DNA of 64,000 bases from Myxococcales bacterium (GTDB lineage Bacteria; Myxococcota_A; Polyangia; Palsa-1104; JAEUJZ01): contig JAEUJZ010000160.1 in the NCBI GenBank assembly GCA_016794505.1, forward strand, positions 186,001-250,000, read 5' to 3'. Each line of letters starts with the position of its first letter. Position 1 is the first letter of the stretch. The position numbers and the translations under genes are program-made. This document shows positions 22,826-32,626 of the stretch, piece after piece. The notes under the pieces were generated by a model. The model was not told where the DNA came from. It saw only the letters and a program-made list of their open reading frames with translations, and did no database searches.

Positions 22826-25800
22826 GGGCTTTTCTCCCGGCTTAGGCCTAGCTCGCGGGCCAGCGCTTGTGCCCGCAGGTTCTCGTCGGGCAGCGCGAGA
22901 TATCGAAGGCGAGCCTTGGCATCTGCAAGGCGCGAGGCTCGTGTTTCGATCTGTGTCTCGGCTGCGGCAAGCTGCTCGCGGGCCATCTCTCGCTGACCAG
23001 CGCGAGCCAAGGCAGAAGCGGCTGCTAGGCGCAGCGGCACGTCCAGCCAGCCTGCGCCCCCAAGATCATCCAGCGCTTGCAGGGCGTGCGTCGCTGCGGT
23101 CGCCGCCGCTTTCACATCGCCGAGCGCGACCAGTGCATCACAGCGTGTAGTTTGCAGCGCCAAGCGGTACAGGGGCAGTGCATTGCTGCGATGCTCGGCT
23201 TCTTGGCACGTGGCAAGTGCCAAGTCGCTGCGCCCTTGGTGTAGCTGCACGCGCGCCAGCGTTGCGTGGGCAATGCCCCGCAGCAAGGGATCGCTGACCT
23301 GGTGCAGTAGGCGAATGCAGCTCTCGCTGGCTTCCTTTTGCGCGGCGTTGTCGCTGCGCAGCGATAGGACGTGCGCAAGATGAGCCTGCGCCAAGCTGGC
23401 TAGCGGGCGATCACGCAGTTGATTCGCCATGGTCAGCGCCCGTCGCAGCGCTTCTTCTGCATCGCTCATCTGGCCGAGCGCTGCATGGGCTTGGCCAGCG
23501 AGCACCAGCGCGTTCACCATGCCCTGCTGTGCTTCAGCGCGCTCAAATGCGCGGAGGCTGCTCTGTGCATGCTGCAGGGCAACGGCAGGATCGGCCTCTA
23601 GCGCATGGCAGAAGCTGCCTTGGGCGTACGCGGTCCAGCCGTGCAGCAGCAGATCACTTTCGCGGGTCGATTCGGCGATCTGTTCCAGAAAGATCAAGAA
23701 CGCGAACGCGTGATCGCGGTCGGCCGAGTGCGCGGTGTAACAGATCAGATAGGCCGAGGCCGCGGCATAGGCGGTGAGAGCATCGGGGCTGGGCCGGGCG
23801 CGCGAAAATTGCTCGATCAGCTGCTCCATGCGCTGGGCGCGACCCTCAATGGTCTCGTTGCTGTCGTGGGCTGGTAAGACGAACAGTTGCTGCATGGCGC
23901 GGCACCACCACAGGTTGCCGATGGGCAGGGACGCGATGGCAAACTCGCCGCTTGCAAAGGCTTCGCTGACATCCATGCGCGACGCGTACGCCACGCACAA
24001 GATCGCCTGCAGCGTGCCGCGTGTCACTGCGTCGCTTGCGCCCTCGCTGCCCAGCGAGCCAAAGCGCAGCATGCCGTCGATGTCTTGTTGCACATACGCG
24101 TGCTGGGCTGCGCGCAGATAGTGCTCTGCTGCGCTCTGCGCGTCGCCGCCCAGGTGAAAGTGTTCGGCGATGGTCTGTGCTTCGCTCTCGCCAGCGTCAA
24201 GCAAGTATTGCGCGGCGGCCTGATGACCGGCTCGACGATCGAAGTCGGTGAGCAGGCTGTACACCGCCTCACGCCACAGCGCATGGCGGAAGCCGAACTC
24301 GACATCGCGACCAAAGCGACTCTCGCGGTGCTTTTCGATGTGTTCGAGTGCGACCAGATGATCGAGCCAGCGGTCGAGGCCATCCGCTTCCGACCCCAGC
24401 AGTCGAGCCACGCCGCCGCGCCAGAATGTCTGCCCAAAGATGCTAGCGGCGCGCAGCACGCGTCGTGCTGAGGGATCGAGCTGCGACAAGCGGGCCTGCA
24501 GCATGGCCAGCACGGTGTACGGGCGGTGCGTCCCAGATCGACTGGCATCTGCAGAAGGCGGGCTATCGCCGGCATGACCGGAAGGCTCATTGGGCTCAGC
24601 CGCAGAGCGGATCAGCTCTTCTAAAAACAGCGGATTTCCGTCGGAAAGACGCACCAGCGTGTCGACCACAACGGGGGCCACGTGCTTGCCCAGCACTTGC
24701 TGGATCAGGCGCTCGCAGGCCTTTTTGCTGAGGCCTTTTAGGACCAGCTCTTGCGAGCCAAAGACCTTGCCGAGGCGGGGGAACAGCTCATGCACTTCGG
24801 GGCGCGCGAAGCTGACCAGCAGCAGCGGCTGGTCTGCATGCTGACGCAGCGTCTGCTCAAGCAGGCCGACGGTCAGCGCGTCACCCCAGTGCAGATCTTC
24901 AATCAGCAGCACGACAGGCGCGGCGGCGCACTCCGCTCCGAGAAAGTCCAAGAAGGCGCGCTGGACGCGCTCTTTCATGATCTTGGGATCGCTGCGCGCG
25001 GCTTGCAGAAGTTCGCTGGTCTCTACCGGGAATGGGATACCGCACAGCTCGCCGATGAACTCGACGACGCGGCGGCGATCGGCGACGGATCCGCTGATGT
25101 GACAACTGACGCGCGCCTGCAATAGCGCTTGCTGCTCGTCCGATGACTGGTCGCTCTGGATGCCGCACAGGCGACGCAGCGCATGGCTGAGCACGGCGAA
25201 CGCAGAGCCTTTGCTGATCATTTCGGCGCGGCCGTACAGCACCGTGATCTGGCTGCCGCGCGACGCGATTCGGCGCAGGAACTCGTGCCGCAGGCGCGAC
25301 TTGCCGAAGCCTGCGGGCGCGGTCACCAAGACCAACTTGGCGCTGGACTCCTCAATGCAGGTGTTGAGCACGATGTCCAGCGTGCTGAGCTCTTGCTCGC
25401 GGCCGACGCAGGCGGTGGCCTTGCCAAGCACTTGCCGGCTGTCATCCAGGCTCTGCTGTGTCGATGTCAGCAAGATGCCGTCGCGTGTCGAAATCAGCTG
25501 GTAGTAGCGCTCCAAGAGCCGCGAGCTCAGCTCATCAACCCAGACGCCGCTTTCGCGAACCGGACGTAGCTCGCCTGAGCTGCCACCGGGAATGGTGACG
25601 ACGGGTTGGGGGGCCGGACGCGACTGCACGCGATCGGACACCCCTTCGTGGTCACGCATCAGGCGCGCGGCCCGCTCGACAGCATTGCCGAGGAGCATAT
25701 TGTGACGAGCGGCACCCAAGCCTGTGGTCAGTACGACTTGTGCCTCGGGCCAGTGGCTCTTGATCGTAAGCGCCACCTGCGCCGCACGAGCCACTTGATC

Positions 25801-26931
25801 GGTGGCGTAGCCGTGTGCTGCCAGCGTCACGACCAGGCTGCCATCAAGCAGCCACTCGGCGTTGACACCCAGATCGGTAAGCGCCGAGCGCAGCGTCGGG
25901 TGGGGGGCGCGAGAAGGCTGCCCGCTTTCAGACTGGCGCAACGTCAGCGTCTGTCCGCCGGGCTGGGCTTGCACCGGTTGCTGCCGTGGCGCGGCCAGGA
26001 CAACATTCACCAGAATCTGGTCGCTGTCCGCACGCGATGACAGCACAGACAAGGTGGGCTGCTGCAGCGTTGTGCTGGCGGTCTGCAGCGCAAGCTCGGA
26101 CTCTCGCGTCTGCAGCTCAGCAAGCAGGGCCGCAGCGTCGGCGGGGCGCTTCGCTGGGTCCTTGCTCAGCATGCGCAGGAGCAGCGCTTCCAGCGCGGGC
26201 GGCGTATCGGGGCGAATGCTCACCAGCGGCGGCGGTTCGTCGAACAGCACGCGGGCCAGCACTGCAGCGACATGGTCAGCGATAAACGGCGGACGGCCGC
26301 TCAGGCACTCGAACAGCACGCAGCCCAGCGAAAAAATGTCGGTGGCGGGTGTGATCTGCCGCGTGCCGTGGGCCTGCTCGGGCGCCATGTACGCAGGCGT
26401 TCCAACCAGCATGCCGCTGCGCGTGACCGCTGCCATGGTCAGCGCGCGTCGGGCAATGCCAAAGTCCAGGATCTTGATCTGGTCGATCTGGCCGCCCACG
26501 ACAAAGAGATTCGTCGGCTTCAGGTCACGGTGTACGACGCCGCGTCGATGGGCGACCGCCAGGGCTTCAGCGACGCGATGGGCGACGCGCAGAGTGTCAG
26601 AGATCGAAAGGGGGCCGCGCGACAGGACATGCGCTAGGTCTTCGCCCTCCAGCCACTCCATCGCCAAGTAACACTGACCGTCGGCGGTGGTGCCATGCGC
26701 GACATAGGACACGATGCCGGGGTGGCAGAGCTCAGCGAGAAGCTGTGCCTCGCGCGAGAAGCGCTCGGCTTCTTGATGTGAGCCGCCGATCGAGTGCAAG
26801 AGCTTCAGCGCAACGCGGTCGCCGCTGAAATGGTCGCGAGCGCAATAGACTGTGCCCGTACCGCCGCTGCCTGCTTCGCGTTCAAGCTCGAAGCGACCGG
26901 CAAACAGCCCACCTTTGGGGCTGTTCAGCAT
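22822..26931 (-). CDS. giant PknK-type Ser/Thr kinase with cyclase-like, AAA/STAND ATPase and TPR regions
   Basis: 1369 residues. The kinase domain (1-275) is complete: GSGGTGTV (21-28), ATP Lys43 (VALK), HRDLKPTN with catalytic Asp136, DFG at 156-158, GTPAYMAPEQ. Residues ~300-430 hold a degenerate nucleotide-cyclase-like region (LLGNAVERAARLM). A P-loop ATPase follows from ~508 (VGREQELS, Walker A APAGFGKSR at ~538-546; VVLLIEDLHWGD as Walker B), then a long helical C-terminal part with TPR-like repeats. This arrangement is typical of myxobacterial multi-domain sensor kinases. It is cytosolic with no TM segment. It leads the operon with tusA-like and dsrE-like genes. The kinase substrate and input signal are not visible. 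GGAAG upstream of the ATG serves as ribosome binding site. Confidence 0.92.
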   Translation of the reverse strand: MLNSPKGGLFAGRFELEREAGSGGTGTVYCARDHFSGDRVALKLLHSIGGSHQEAERFSREAQLLAELCHPGIVSYVAHGTTADGQCYLAMEWLEGEDLAHVLSRGPLSISDTLRVAHRVAEALAVAHRRGVVHRDLKPTNLFVVGGQIDQIKILDFGIARRALTMAAVTRSGMLVGTPAYMAPEQAHGTRQITPATDIFSLGCVLFECLSGRPPFIADHVAAVLARVLFDEPPPLVSIRPDTPPALEALLLRMLSKDPAKRPADAAALLAELQTRESELALQTASTTLQQPTLSVLSSRADSDQILVNVVLAAPRQQPVQAQPGGQTLTLRQSESGQPSRAPHPTLRSALTDLGVNAEWLLDGSLVVTLAAHGYATDQVARAAQVALTIKSHWPEAQVVLTTGLGAARHNMLLGNAVERAARLMRDHEGVSDRVQSRPAPQPVVTIPGGSSGELRPVRESGVWVDELSSRLLERYYQLISTRDGILLTSTQQSLDDSRQVLGKATACVGREQELSTLDIVLNTCIEESSAKLVLVTAPAGFGKSRLRHEFLRRIASRGSQITVLYGRAEMISKGSAFAVLSHALRRLCGIQSDQSSDEQQALLQARVSCHISGSVADRRRVVEFIGELCGIPFPVETSELLQAARSDPKIMKERVQRAFLDFLGAECAAAPVVLLIEDLHWGDALTVGLLEQTLRQHADQPLLLVSFARPEVHELFPRLGKVFGSQELVLKGLSKKACERLIQQVLGKHVAPVVVDTLVRLSDGNPLFLEELIRSAAEPNEPSGHAGDSPPSADASRSGTHRPYTVLAMLQARLSQLDPSARRVLRAASIFGQTFWRGGVARLLGSEADGLDRWLDHLVALEHIEKHRESRFGRDVEFGFRHALWREAVYSLLTDFDRRAGHQAAAQYLLDAGESEAQTIAEHFHLGGDAQSAAEHYLRAAQHAYVQQDIDGMLRFGSLGSEGASDAVTRGTLQAILCVAYASRMDVSEAFASGEFAIASLPIGNLWWCRAMQQLFVLPAHDSNETIEGRAQRMEQLIEQFSRARPSPDALTAYAAASAYLICYTAHSADRDHAFAFLIFLEQIAESTRESDLLLHGWTAYAQGSFCHALEADPAVALQHAQSSLRAFERAEAQQGMVNALVLAGQAHAALGQMSDAEEALRRALTMANQLRDRPLASLAQAHLAHVLSLRSDNAAQKEASESCIRLLHQVSDPLLRGIAHATLARVQLHQGRSDLALATCQEAEHRSNALPLYRLALQTTRCDALVALGDVKAAATAATHALQALDDLGGAGWLDVPLRLAAASALARAGQREMAREQLAAAETQIETRASRLADAKARLRYLALPDENLRAQALARELGLSREKSP

Positions 26932-27096
26932 GGATGTCTTCCTGTCGCCAAAGGATTGCGTTTCATGTTAAGGCAACTGCGTCGCACGCGGCGAACCTTT
27001 TGCTCTCGGGAACACAGGTTTTCAAGCAAGGCGGCCGGCGGACGATTGAGCCTGCGAAAGACTCACGGAGACAGCCCTTGCTCAAGGAGACCCACG

Positions 27097-27465
27097 ATGC
27101 CCGTGCATATCACGCAGCCGACGCGAATCGAGGCTGCCGGCAACAAGCCCAAGCTCATTGACGAGTACGTCGGGCGTGTGAACAGCCGTACCAGCGCGCT
27201 GAGCATCGCCCACATGCGCAGCCCAGGCGGCTGGGTCGAGCCTGGCCAGACGCCAGAGTTCGACGAGTACACGGTTGTGTTGCGCGGCTGCTTGCGTGTC
27301 GAGTCCGAGCAGGGGGCGCAGGTGATCGAGGTTCGCGCCGGCCAGGCCGTGTGGACGCGTGCGGGCGAGTGGGTGCGCTATTCCACACCGGATGCCGACG
27401 GCGCCGAGTACATCGCGGTCTGTCTGCCCGCTTTTTCCCCAAGCACCGTTCACCGCGACTCGTAG
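27097..27465 (+). CDS. small cupin-domain protein
   Basis: 122 residues from ATG 27097, with AAGGAGA 6 nt upstream. Single cupin barrel: PGGWVEPGQTPEFDEYTVVL is cupin motif 1 with a Gln/Glu metal-ligand pattern, and VRAGQAVWTRAGEWVRY is motif 2. The usual motif-1 His pair is replaced (EPGQTPEFDE), so metal binding may be altered. It could bind a small molecule or act as an enzyme; the sequence does not say which. Divergent from the giant kinase across a 165-base gap in which I find no convincing promoter pair. Confidence 0.8.
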   Translation: MPVHITQPTRIEAAGNKPKLIDEYVGRVNSRTSALSIAHMRSPGGWVEPGQTPEFDEYTVVLRGCLRVESEQGAQVIEVRAGQAVWTRAGEWVRYSTPDADGAEYIAVCLPAFSPSTVHRDS

Positions 27466-27531
27466 GGCCACGAGTGTGGCCCGAGCTGACGCGGAATGGC
27501 TCTGCTTGGCTTTCACGAAATGGAGACTGTC

Positions 27532-28563
27532 ATGAAACGAGAGACCTGCTTCTCAACCCTGGCCACGTTCCTTGGTCTGGGCACGGCGATCAGCCTGCTC
27601 GGCGCTTGTGCTCCGACGGCGGAGGATGCGCTTTCCGAGCAGTCCGCGGCGCTGTCGAGCCCCGGCGAGGATGCGGTGGCGCCCTTGGCTGGCTACAGCA
27701 ACTCGACGTATTTCATCATCACGCGCGCGGACATGCGCCGCTGCGCATACCCGTTCTGCGGCGGGTATTTCAGCAAGCGCGTGAACCAAGCGACGACCAC
27801 GTGCAGCGACGGGACCGCTCAGCCCGAGTGCCGCATTTTGGAGTTCGACTACAGCGCGCTCCGTCTGGATACCGCGAGGCTCGACACGCTAAAGATGCAG
27901 GCGCAGAGCGGACGGGCTCTGCTGCACGGGCGCATCGTAAAGACCGCGCCGATTGCAGGTCGCACGTTCGACAAGCTGGTGGTCGATGAAGCCTGGGAAG
28001 CGCGCAGCAACCCGCCGACGCCCACGCCGACCCCGACGCTGCCGACCGGCACCTATTCGCGAATTCGCGAGCTGCCCGTGGCCTGTCCGGCCTGCCCGCC
28101 GTACCGTCAGGAAACGCTGAATACATTTGCTGCGGGCAAGCCGGTTGCGAAGCTCGACTACGACGCGACGCGCTTTGCCGCCACCGTCATCAAAGAGCTC
28201 ACCACGGCGCTTCCAGCATCGGACGTTGGTCTGCTGATGGCCGGCACGTTGAGCGGCGCAACGTCGGCCGCGCGCTTTGCGGTGTCCGAGGCGTACACCC
28301 CGGTCAAGGGCAAGCCGGGCGGCAAGGTCGGCGATGCCTGTGGATCGCGGGGCCTGCCGACATGTGGCGCACCGCTGTTCTGCAAGTGGGAACCCATGGC
28401 GAGCTGCGGTCGCTTTGACGCGCCGGGTGTCTGCACCAAGAAGCCCGATGCATGCATCACGTTGTACAAGCCGGTCTGCGGCTGCGATCGCAAGACCTAC
28501 GGCAACTCCTGCGAGGCCAGCCGCGCCGGGGTCTCGGTCGACTACGAAGGCGTCTGCCGATAG
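27532..28563 (+). CDS. lipoprotein with DUF6748-like domain and C-terminal Kazal-type inhibitor domain
   Basis: 343 residues from ATG 27532 (GGAG 6 nt upstream). Lipobox LLGAC with Cys26. Residues ~50-165 match the Cys-containing DUF6748 pattern (YFIITRADMRRCAYPFCGGYF, CSDGTAQPECRI), followed by a PT-repeat linker (PPTPTPTPTLPTG), a second half-domain (residues ~175-265), and a Cys-rich C-terminus. The last ~35 residues (CITLYKPVCGCDRKTYGNSC... ending in GVC) are a complete Kazal domain, the fold of serine protease inhibitors. The Kazal P1 position lies in the PVCGCD loop region. A surface-anchored protease inhibitor would suit a bacterium that secretes several proteases or meets those of prey; that role is inferred. 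Confidence 0.82.
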   Translation: MKRETCFSTLATFLGLGTAISLLGACAPTAEDALSEQSAALSSPGEDAVAPLAGYSNSTYFIITRADMRRCAYPFCGGYFSKRVNQATTTCSDGTAQPECRILEFDYSALRLDTARLDTLKMQAQSGRALLHGRIVKTAPIAGRTFDKLVVDEAWEARSNPPTPTPTPTLPTGTYSRIRELPVACPACPPYRQETLNTFAAGKPVAKLDYDATRFAATVIKELTTALPASDVGLLMAGTLSGATSAARFAVSEAYTPVKGKPGGKVGDACGSRGLPTCGAPLFCKWEPMASCGRFDAPGVCTKKPDACITLYKPVCGCDRKTYGNSCEASRAGVSVDYEGVCR

Positions 28564-28575
28564 ACAGGGTGCAGC

Positions 28576-28989
28576 ATGTCCGGCGCCCCCCACGCAGAGA
28601 GCCGTCATGCCAGCTGCAGCTGTGGTCAGCTTCGGCTGATTGCATGCGGCGATCCCGTCCGCATTTCGATGTGTCACTGCCTAGCGTGTCAGCGACGGAC
28701 GGGTAGCACGTTTGGCGTGCAGGCGCGCTTTCCGGCGGCGCAGGTGCAGCTGCAGGGACGCAGCCAGGTTTATGTTCGCAGCGGCGACAGCGGTGGGCAG
28801 GTCTCGTTTCACTTCTGTCCCGACTGCGGCGCCACCGTGTGCTACCGCGCCGCGAGTCTGCCGGACTTCGTCGGCGTGCCTGTGGGCAGTTTCGCGGACC
28901 CCAGCTTTCCCCCACCGCGCGTGTCGGTCTATGAAGCGCGCCGGCACCCATGGACCGGCATTCCCGTCGACGCTGAGCACTACGACTAG
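28576..28989 (+). CDS. GFA-family zinc-binding protein (glutathione-dependent formaldehyde-activating enzyme-like)
   Basis: 137 residues, full length for the family. Zinc ligands are in order: CSCGQL, CHCLACQRRTGSTFG and FHFCPDCGATVCYR. The family name comes from a debated activity on S-hydroxymethylglutathione, and most bacterial members have no proven function. It starts 12 nt after the Kazal lipoprotein stop, close enough for co-transcription, though no functional tie is evident. Confidence 0.88.
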   Translation: MSGAPHAESRHASCSCGQLRLIACGDPVRISMCHCLACQRRTGSTFGVQARFPAAQVQLQGRSQVYVRSGDSGGQVSFHFCPDCGATVCYRAASLPDFVGVPVGSFADPSFPPPRVSVYEARRHPWTGIPVDAEHYD

Positions 28990-29031
28990 CGGCGCGTCCT
29001 TGGCTGAACGGCATCGCGTAGCATGTGATGC

Positions 29032-29562
29032 ATGGACGAGCGTCATGAGAACGAGCAGTACTTCTTCGATGGACCGACGCTCGATCGCTTGGCTGCGTTT
29101 GTTTGCAGCTTCGCGCGTCCCTGCTGCGTGTGTGCGCCCCTGCTGGGTCGCGCGGTGTCGCGTCGCGGTCATTCGGTGCGCATCCTCGACATCGATGAGC
29201 GCTTCGCAGACACGCCAGGCTTTCTGCGCTGGGATCTAAACCGCCCAATCTGGCTGGATGAAGCGTTTGATCTCATCGTCTGCGATCCACCGTTCTTTAA
29301 CGTCTCGCTGTCACGCCTGTTTCGTGCGCTGCGCGTGCTCAGCCAGAACCGCTTTGATCAGCCAGTACTCATCAGCTATCCGACGCGGCGAGGCAGCAAC
29401 TTGATGGCGACGTTCCATCGCTTTGGCCTGCAGCCCAGCGGCTATTTCCCGCGCTATCTCACGGTGCAGGCGAGCGAGCGCAACACGATCGAGTTCTATA
29501 GCAACCTGGGCAGCGATCACCTCGCTGCTCTGCGCGGTGTCGAAGCGGTCTCGTTGCCCTAG
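29032..29562 (+). CDS. putative N6-adenine/lysine methyltransferase (PF10237-like)
   Basis: 176 residues. A class I methyltransferase fold is suggested by CAPLLGRAVSRRGHSVRILDIDERF, with motif IV DLIVCDPPFFN (DPPF at 85-88), as in amino-methylating enzymes. The YFFDGPTLDRLAAF start resembles the family called probable N6-adenine methylase, whose eukaryotic members (EFM5) methylate a lysine of elongation factor 1A. The glycine-rich SAM motif I is poorly defined here. Target unknown. It lies between GFA and the pseudouridine synthase, 95 nt before the latter. Confidence 0.65.
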   Translation: MDERHENEQYFFDGPTLDRLAAFVCSFARPCCVCAPLLGRAVSRRGHSVRILDIDERFADTPGFLRWDLNRPIWLDEAFDLIVCDPPFFNVSLSRLFRALRVLSQNRFDQPVLISYPTRRGSNLMATFHRFGLQPSGYFPRYLTVQASERNTIEFYSNLGSDHLAALRGVEAVSLP

Positions 29563-29657
29563 CTGGAGCCGGCTCGGCTTCCCATCGCCTGAATCCAGCG
29601 TGCTTTACGCGGACGAGAGGCTGAGCGATAACCCCGCCATGTTCGAAACAGAGTGTC

Positions 29658-30638
29658 ATGGCTGAGCCCACCGCAACGCGCATCAGTTTCCGTGTACCGC
29701 AAGAACACGACGGCGAGCGTCTGGATCGCGTGCTCGCAGCGCAGATCGCCGGTCTGTCGCGATCGCGGGCGCGCGTCCTTTTGGATCTGGGCGGAGTATT
29801 TGTCGACCGCGTGCGCGTCAAGATGGCGGGGCGACCGCTGCGTGCTGGTCAAAAGGTCGATGCCTATATCGGCGGTGTGTTGTCGCGCGCCACGTCCGGC
29901 GTTGGTCACAAAGCGCGGGCTCGGCAAGACGCGGCGCTGCCCATGCCGCGGCAGGTGTATCTCGATGACGATCTGGTTGTGATCGACAAGCCGGCGTCGT
30001 TGATCAGCGCCCCCACACCCGAGAGTGATCGCGGCAACGCGCGGGCTCTGCTTGCGGCCCAGCTTGGTGAGCCGATCCATGTCGTGCATCGCCTGGATCT
30101 GGGGACCAGCGGCCTGATGCTGTATGCCCGCAGCGAGCCGGCAAACCGCGCGCTGGCCGAGACGTTTCGCAGGCACGATCTTGTGCGTGAGTATCTGGCT
30201 TTGCTGCTCGGCGCCGTGCCGTGGATCGAGCACACAGTGAGCCAGCCGATCGAGGGCCGCCCAGCGCGCACGCACTTTTTGCGGATCGAGCAGTGCATCG
30301 TCACCGATGCCGCGCTGCCCGAGATTCCAGCGGTGACCGTGACGCTGGTGAAGTGTCGCTTGGATACCGGGCGCACGCACCAGATTCGCCTGCACGCGCG
30401 CCACGTGGGCACGCCTGTGCTCGGGGACCGGCTGCATGGCGTGCGGACGCCGTTGCTCTTGCCGCCGCCGCCGCGCCTGTGCCTGCACGCGACACGGCTG
30501 TCGCTGCGCCATCCCCGCAGCGGAGCCTTGCTGGACTTTGTCAGCCCGCTGCCTGCGGATGTGGCCGATTATCTGGCTGCACTGCGCGCGAAATCGCCGC
30601 GATCCGGCCACGTCGAGCCGGAGCATGAGCCCCGCTAG
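29658..30638 (+). CDS. RluA-family pseudouridine synthase
   Basis: 326 residues. An S4 RNA-binding domain at the N-terminus (ERLDRVLAAQIAGLSRSRAR, ~20-75) is followed by the catalytic domain with YLDDDLVVIDKP, the signature HRLDLGTSGLML containing catalytic Asp147, and the RTHQIRLHARHVG region. It isomerises specific uridines in 23S rRNA or tRNA; the exact site cannot be told from sequence. Converges with the TssA-like gene 21 nt away. Confidence 0.92.
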   Translation: MAEPTATRISFRVPQEHDGERLDRVLAAQIAGLSRSRARVLLDLGGVFVDRVRVKMAGRPLRAGQKVDAYIGGVLSRATSGVGHKARARQDAALPMPRQVYLDDDLVVIDKPASLISAPTPESDRGNARALLAAQLGEPIHVVHRLDLGTSGLMLYARSEPANRALAETFRRHDLVREYLALLLGAVPWIEHTVSQPIEGRPARTHFLRIEQCIVTDAALPEIPAVTVTLVKCRLDTGRTHQIRLHARHVGTPVLGDRLHGVRTPLLLPPPPRLCLHATRLSLRHPRSGALLDFVSPLPADVADYLAALRAKSPRSGHVEPEHEPR

Positions 30639-30659
30639 ACAGGCGCGTGTTTCCTGCAC

Positions 30660-32212
<1,553 letters not shown>

Positions 32213-32213
<1 letters not shown>

Positions 32214-32596
32214 CAGACCATCACCTTGACTTGGCCGGGATAGGTAATCGTGATGCAGCCGCCATAGCTGCATATCGCCGTCGCGGTGTTATCGACGACC
32301 GGCATGTTGCCGATCAACACAGTGGGCTTCGTGGGGATCCACGGTGCGGCAGTGGCCGGCACGCACGGCATCGGAGTCAGCACACCCAGCGCGGCTGCAG
32401 TGGCTGAGGCCACCGTCGGATTGGCCAGCGATGAACACATGCCAAACGTCGGCAGATTGACGATGGGCTTGCTGTCCATGATGTTGGCGGCGGGCATGTC
32501 GACCAGCACGCGATTCGTCGGCAGGACGAGCAGCGAACAAGGCGCGACGCCGAAGCTACACATCGCCATCGCGTTCATCGTCACCAAGACACCCAT
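32213..32596 (-). CDS. PAAR-like (DUF4280/DUF4150-type) spike protein
   Basis: 127 residues, GGGAG ribosome binding site 6 nt before ATG 32596. Hydrophobic, Pro/Ala/Cys-rich repeats with the family pattern: MGVLVTMNAMAMCSFGVAPC, LPTNRVLVDMPAANIMDSKP, VGVL-like turns and a C-terminal CSYGGCITITYPGQ. PAAR and PAAR-like proteins cap the VgrG spike of type VI or related contractile injection systems and carry effectors. No effector domain is fused here, so a cargo would have to be separate. Its neighbours (degenerate adenylating enzyme upstream, TssA-like downstream and coupled) are the likely partners. Confidence 0.78.
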
Positions 32597-32626
32597 GTGG
32601 AACTCCCGAGGGGCAAAGAGGTGGCT

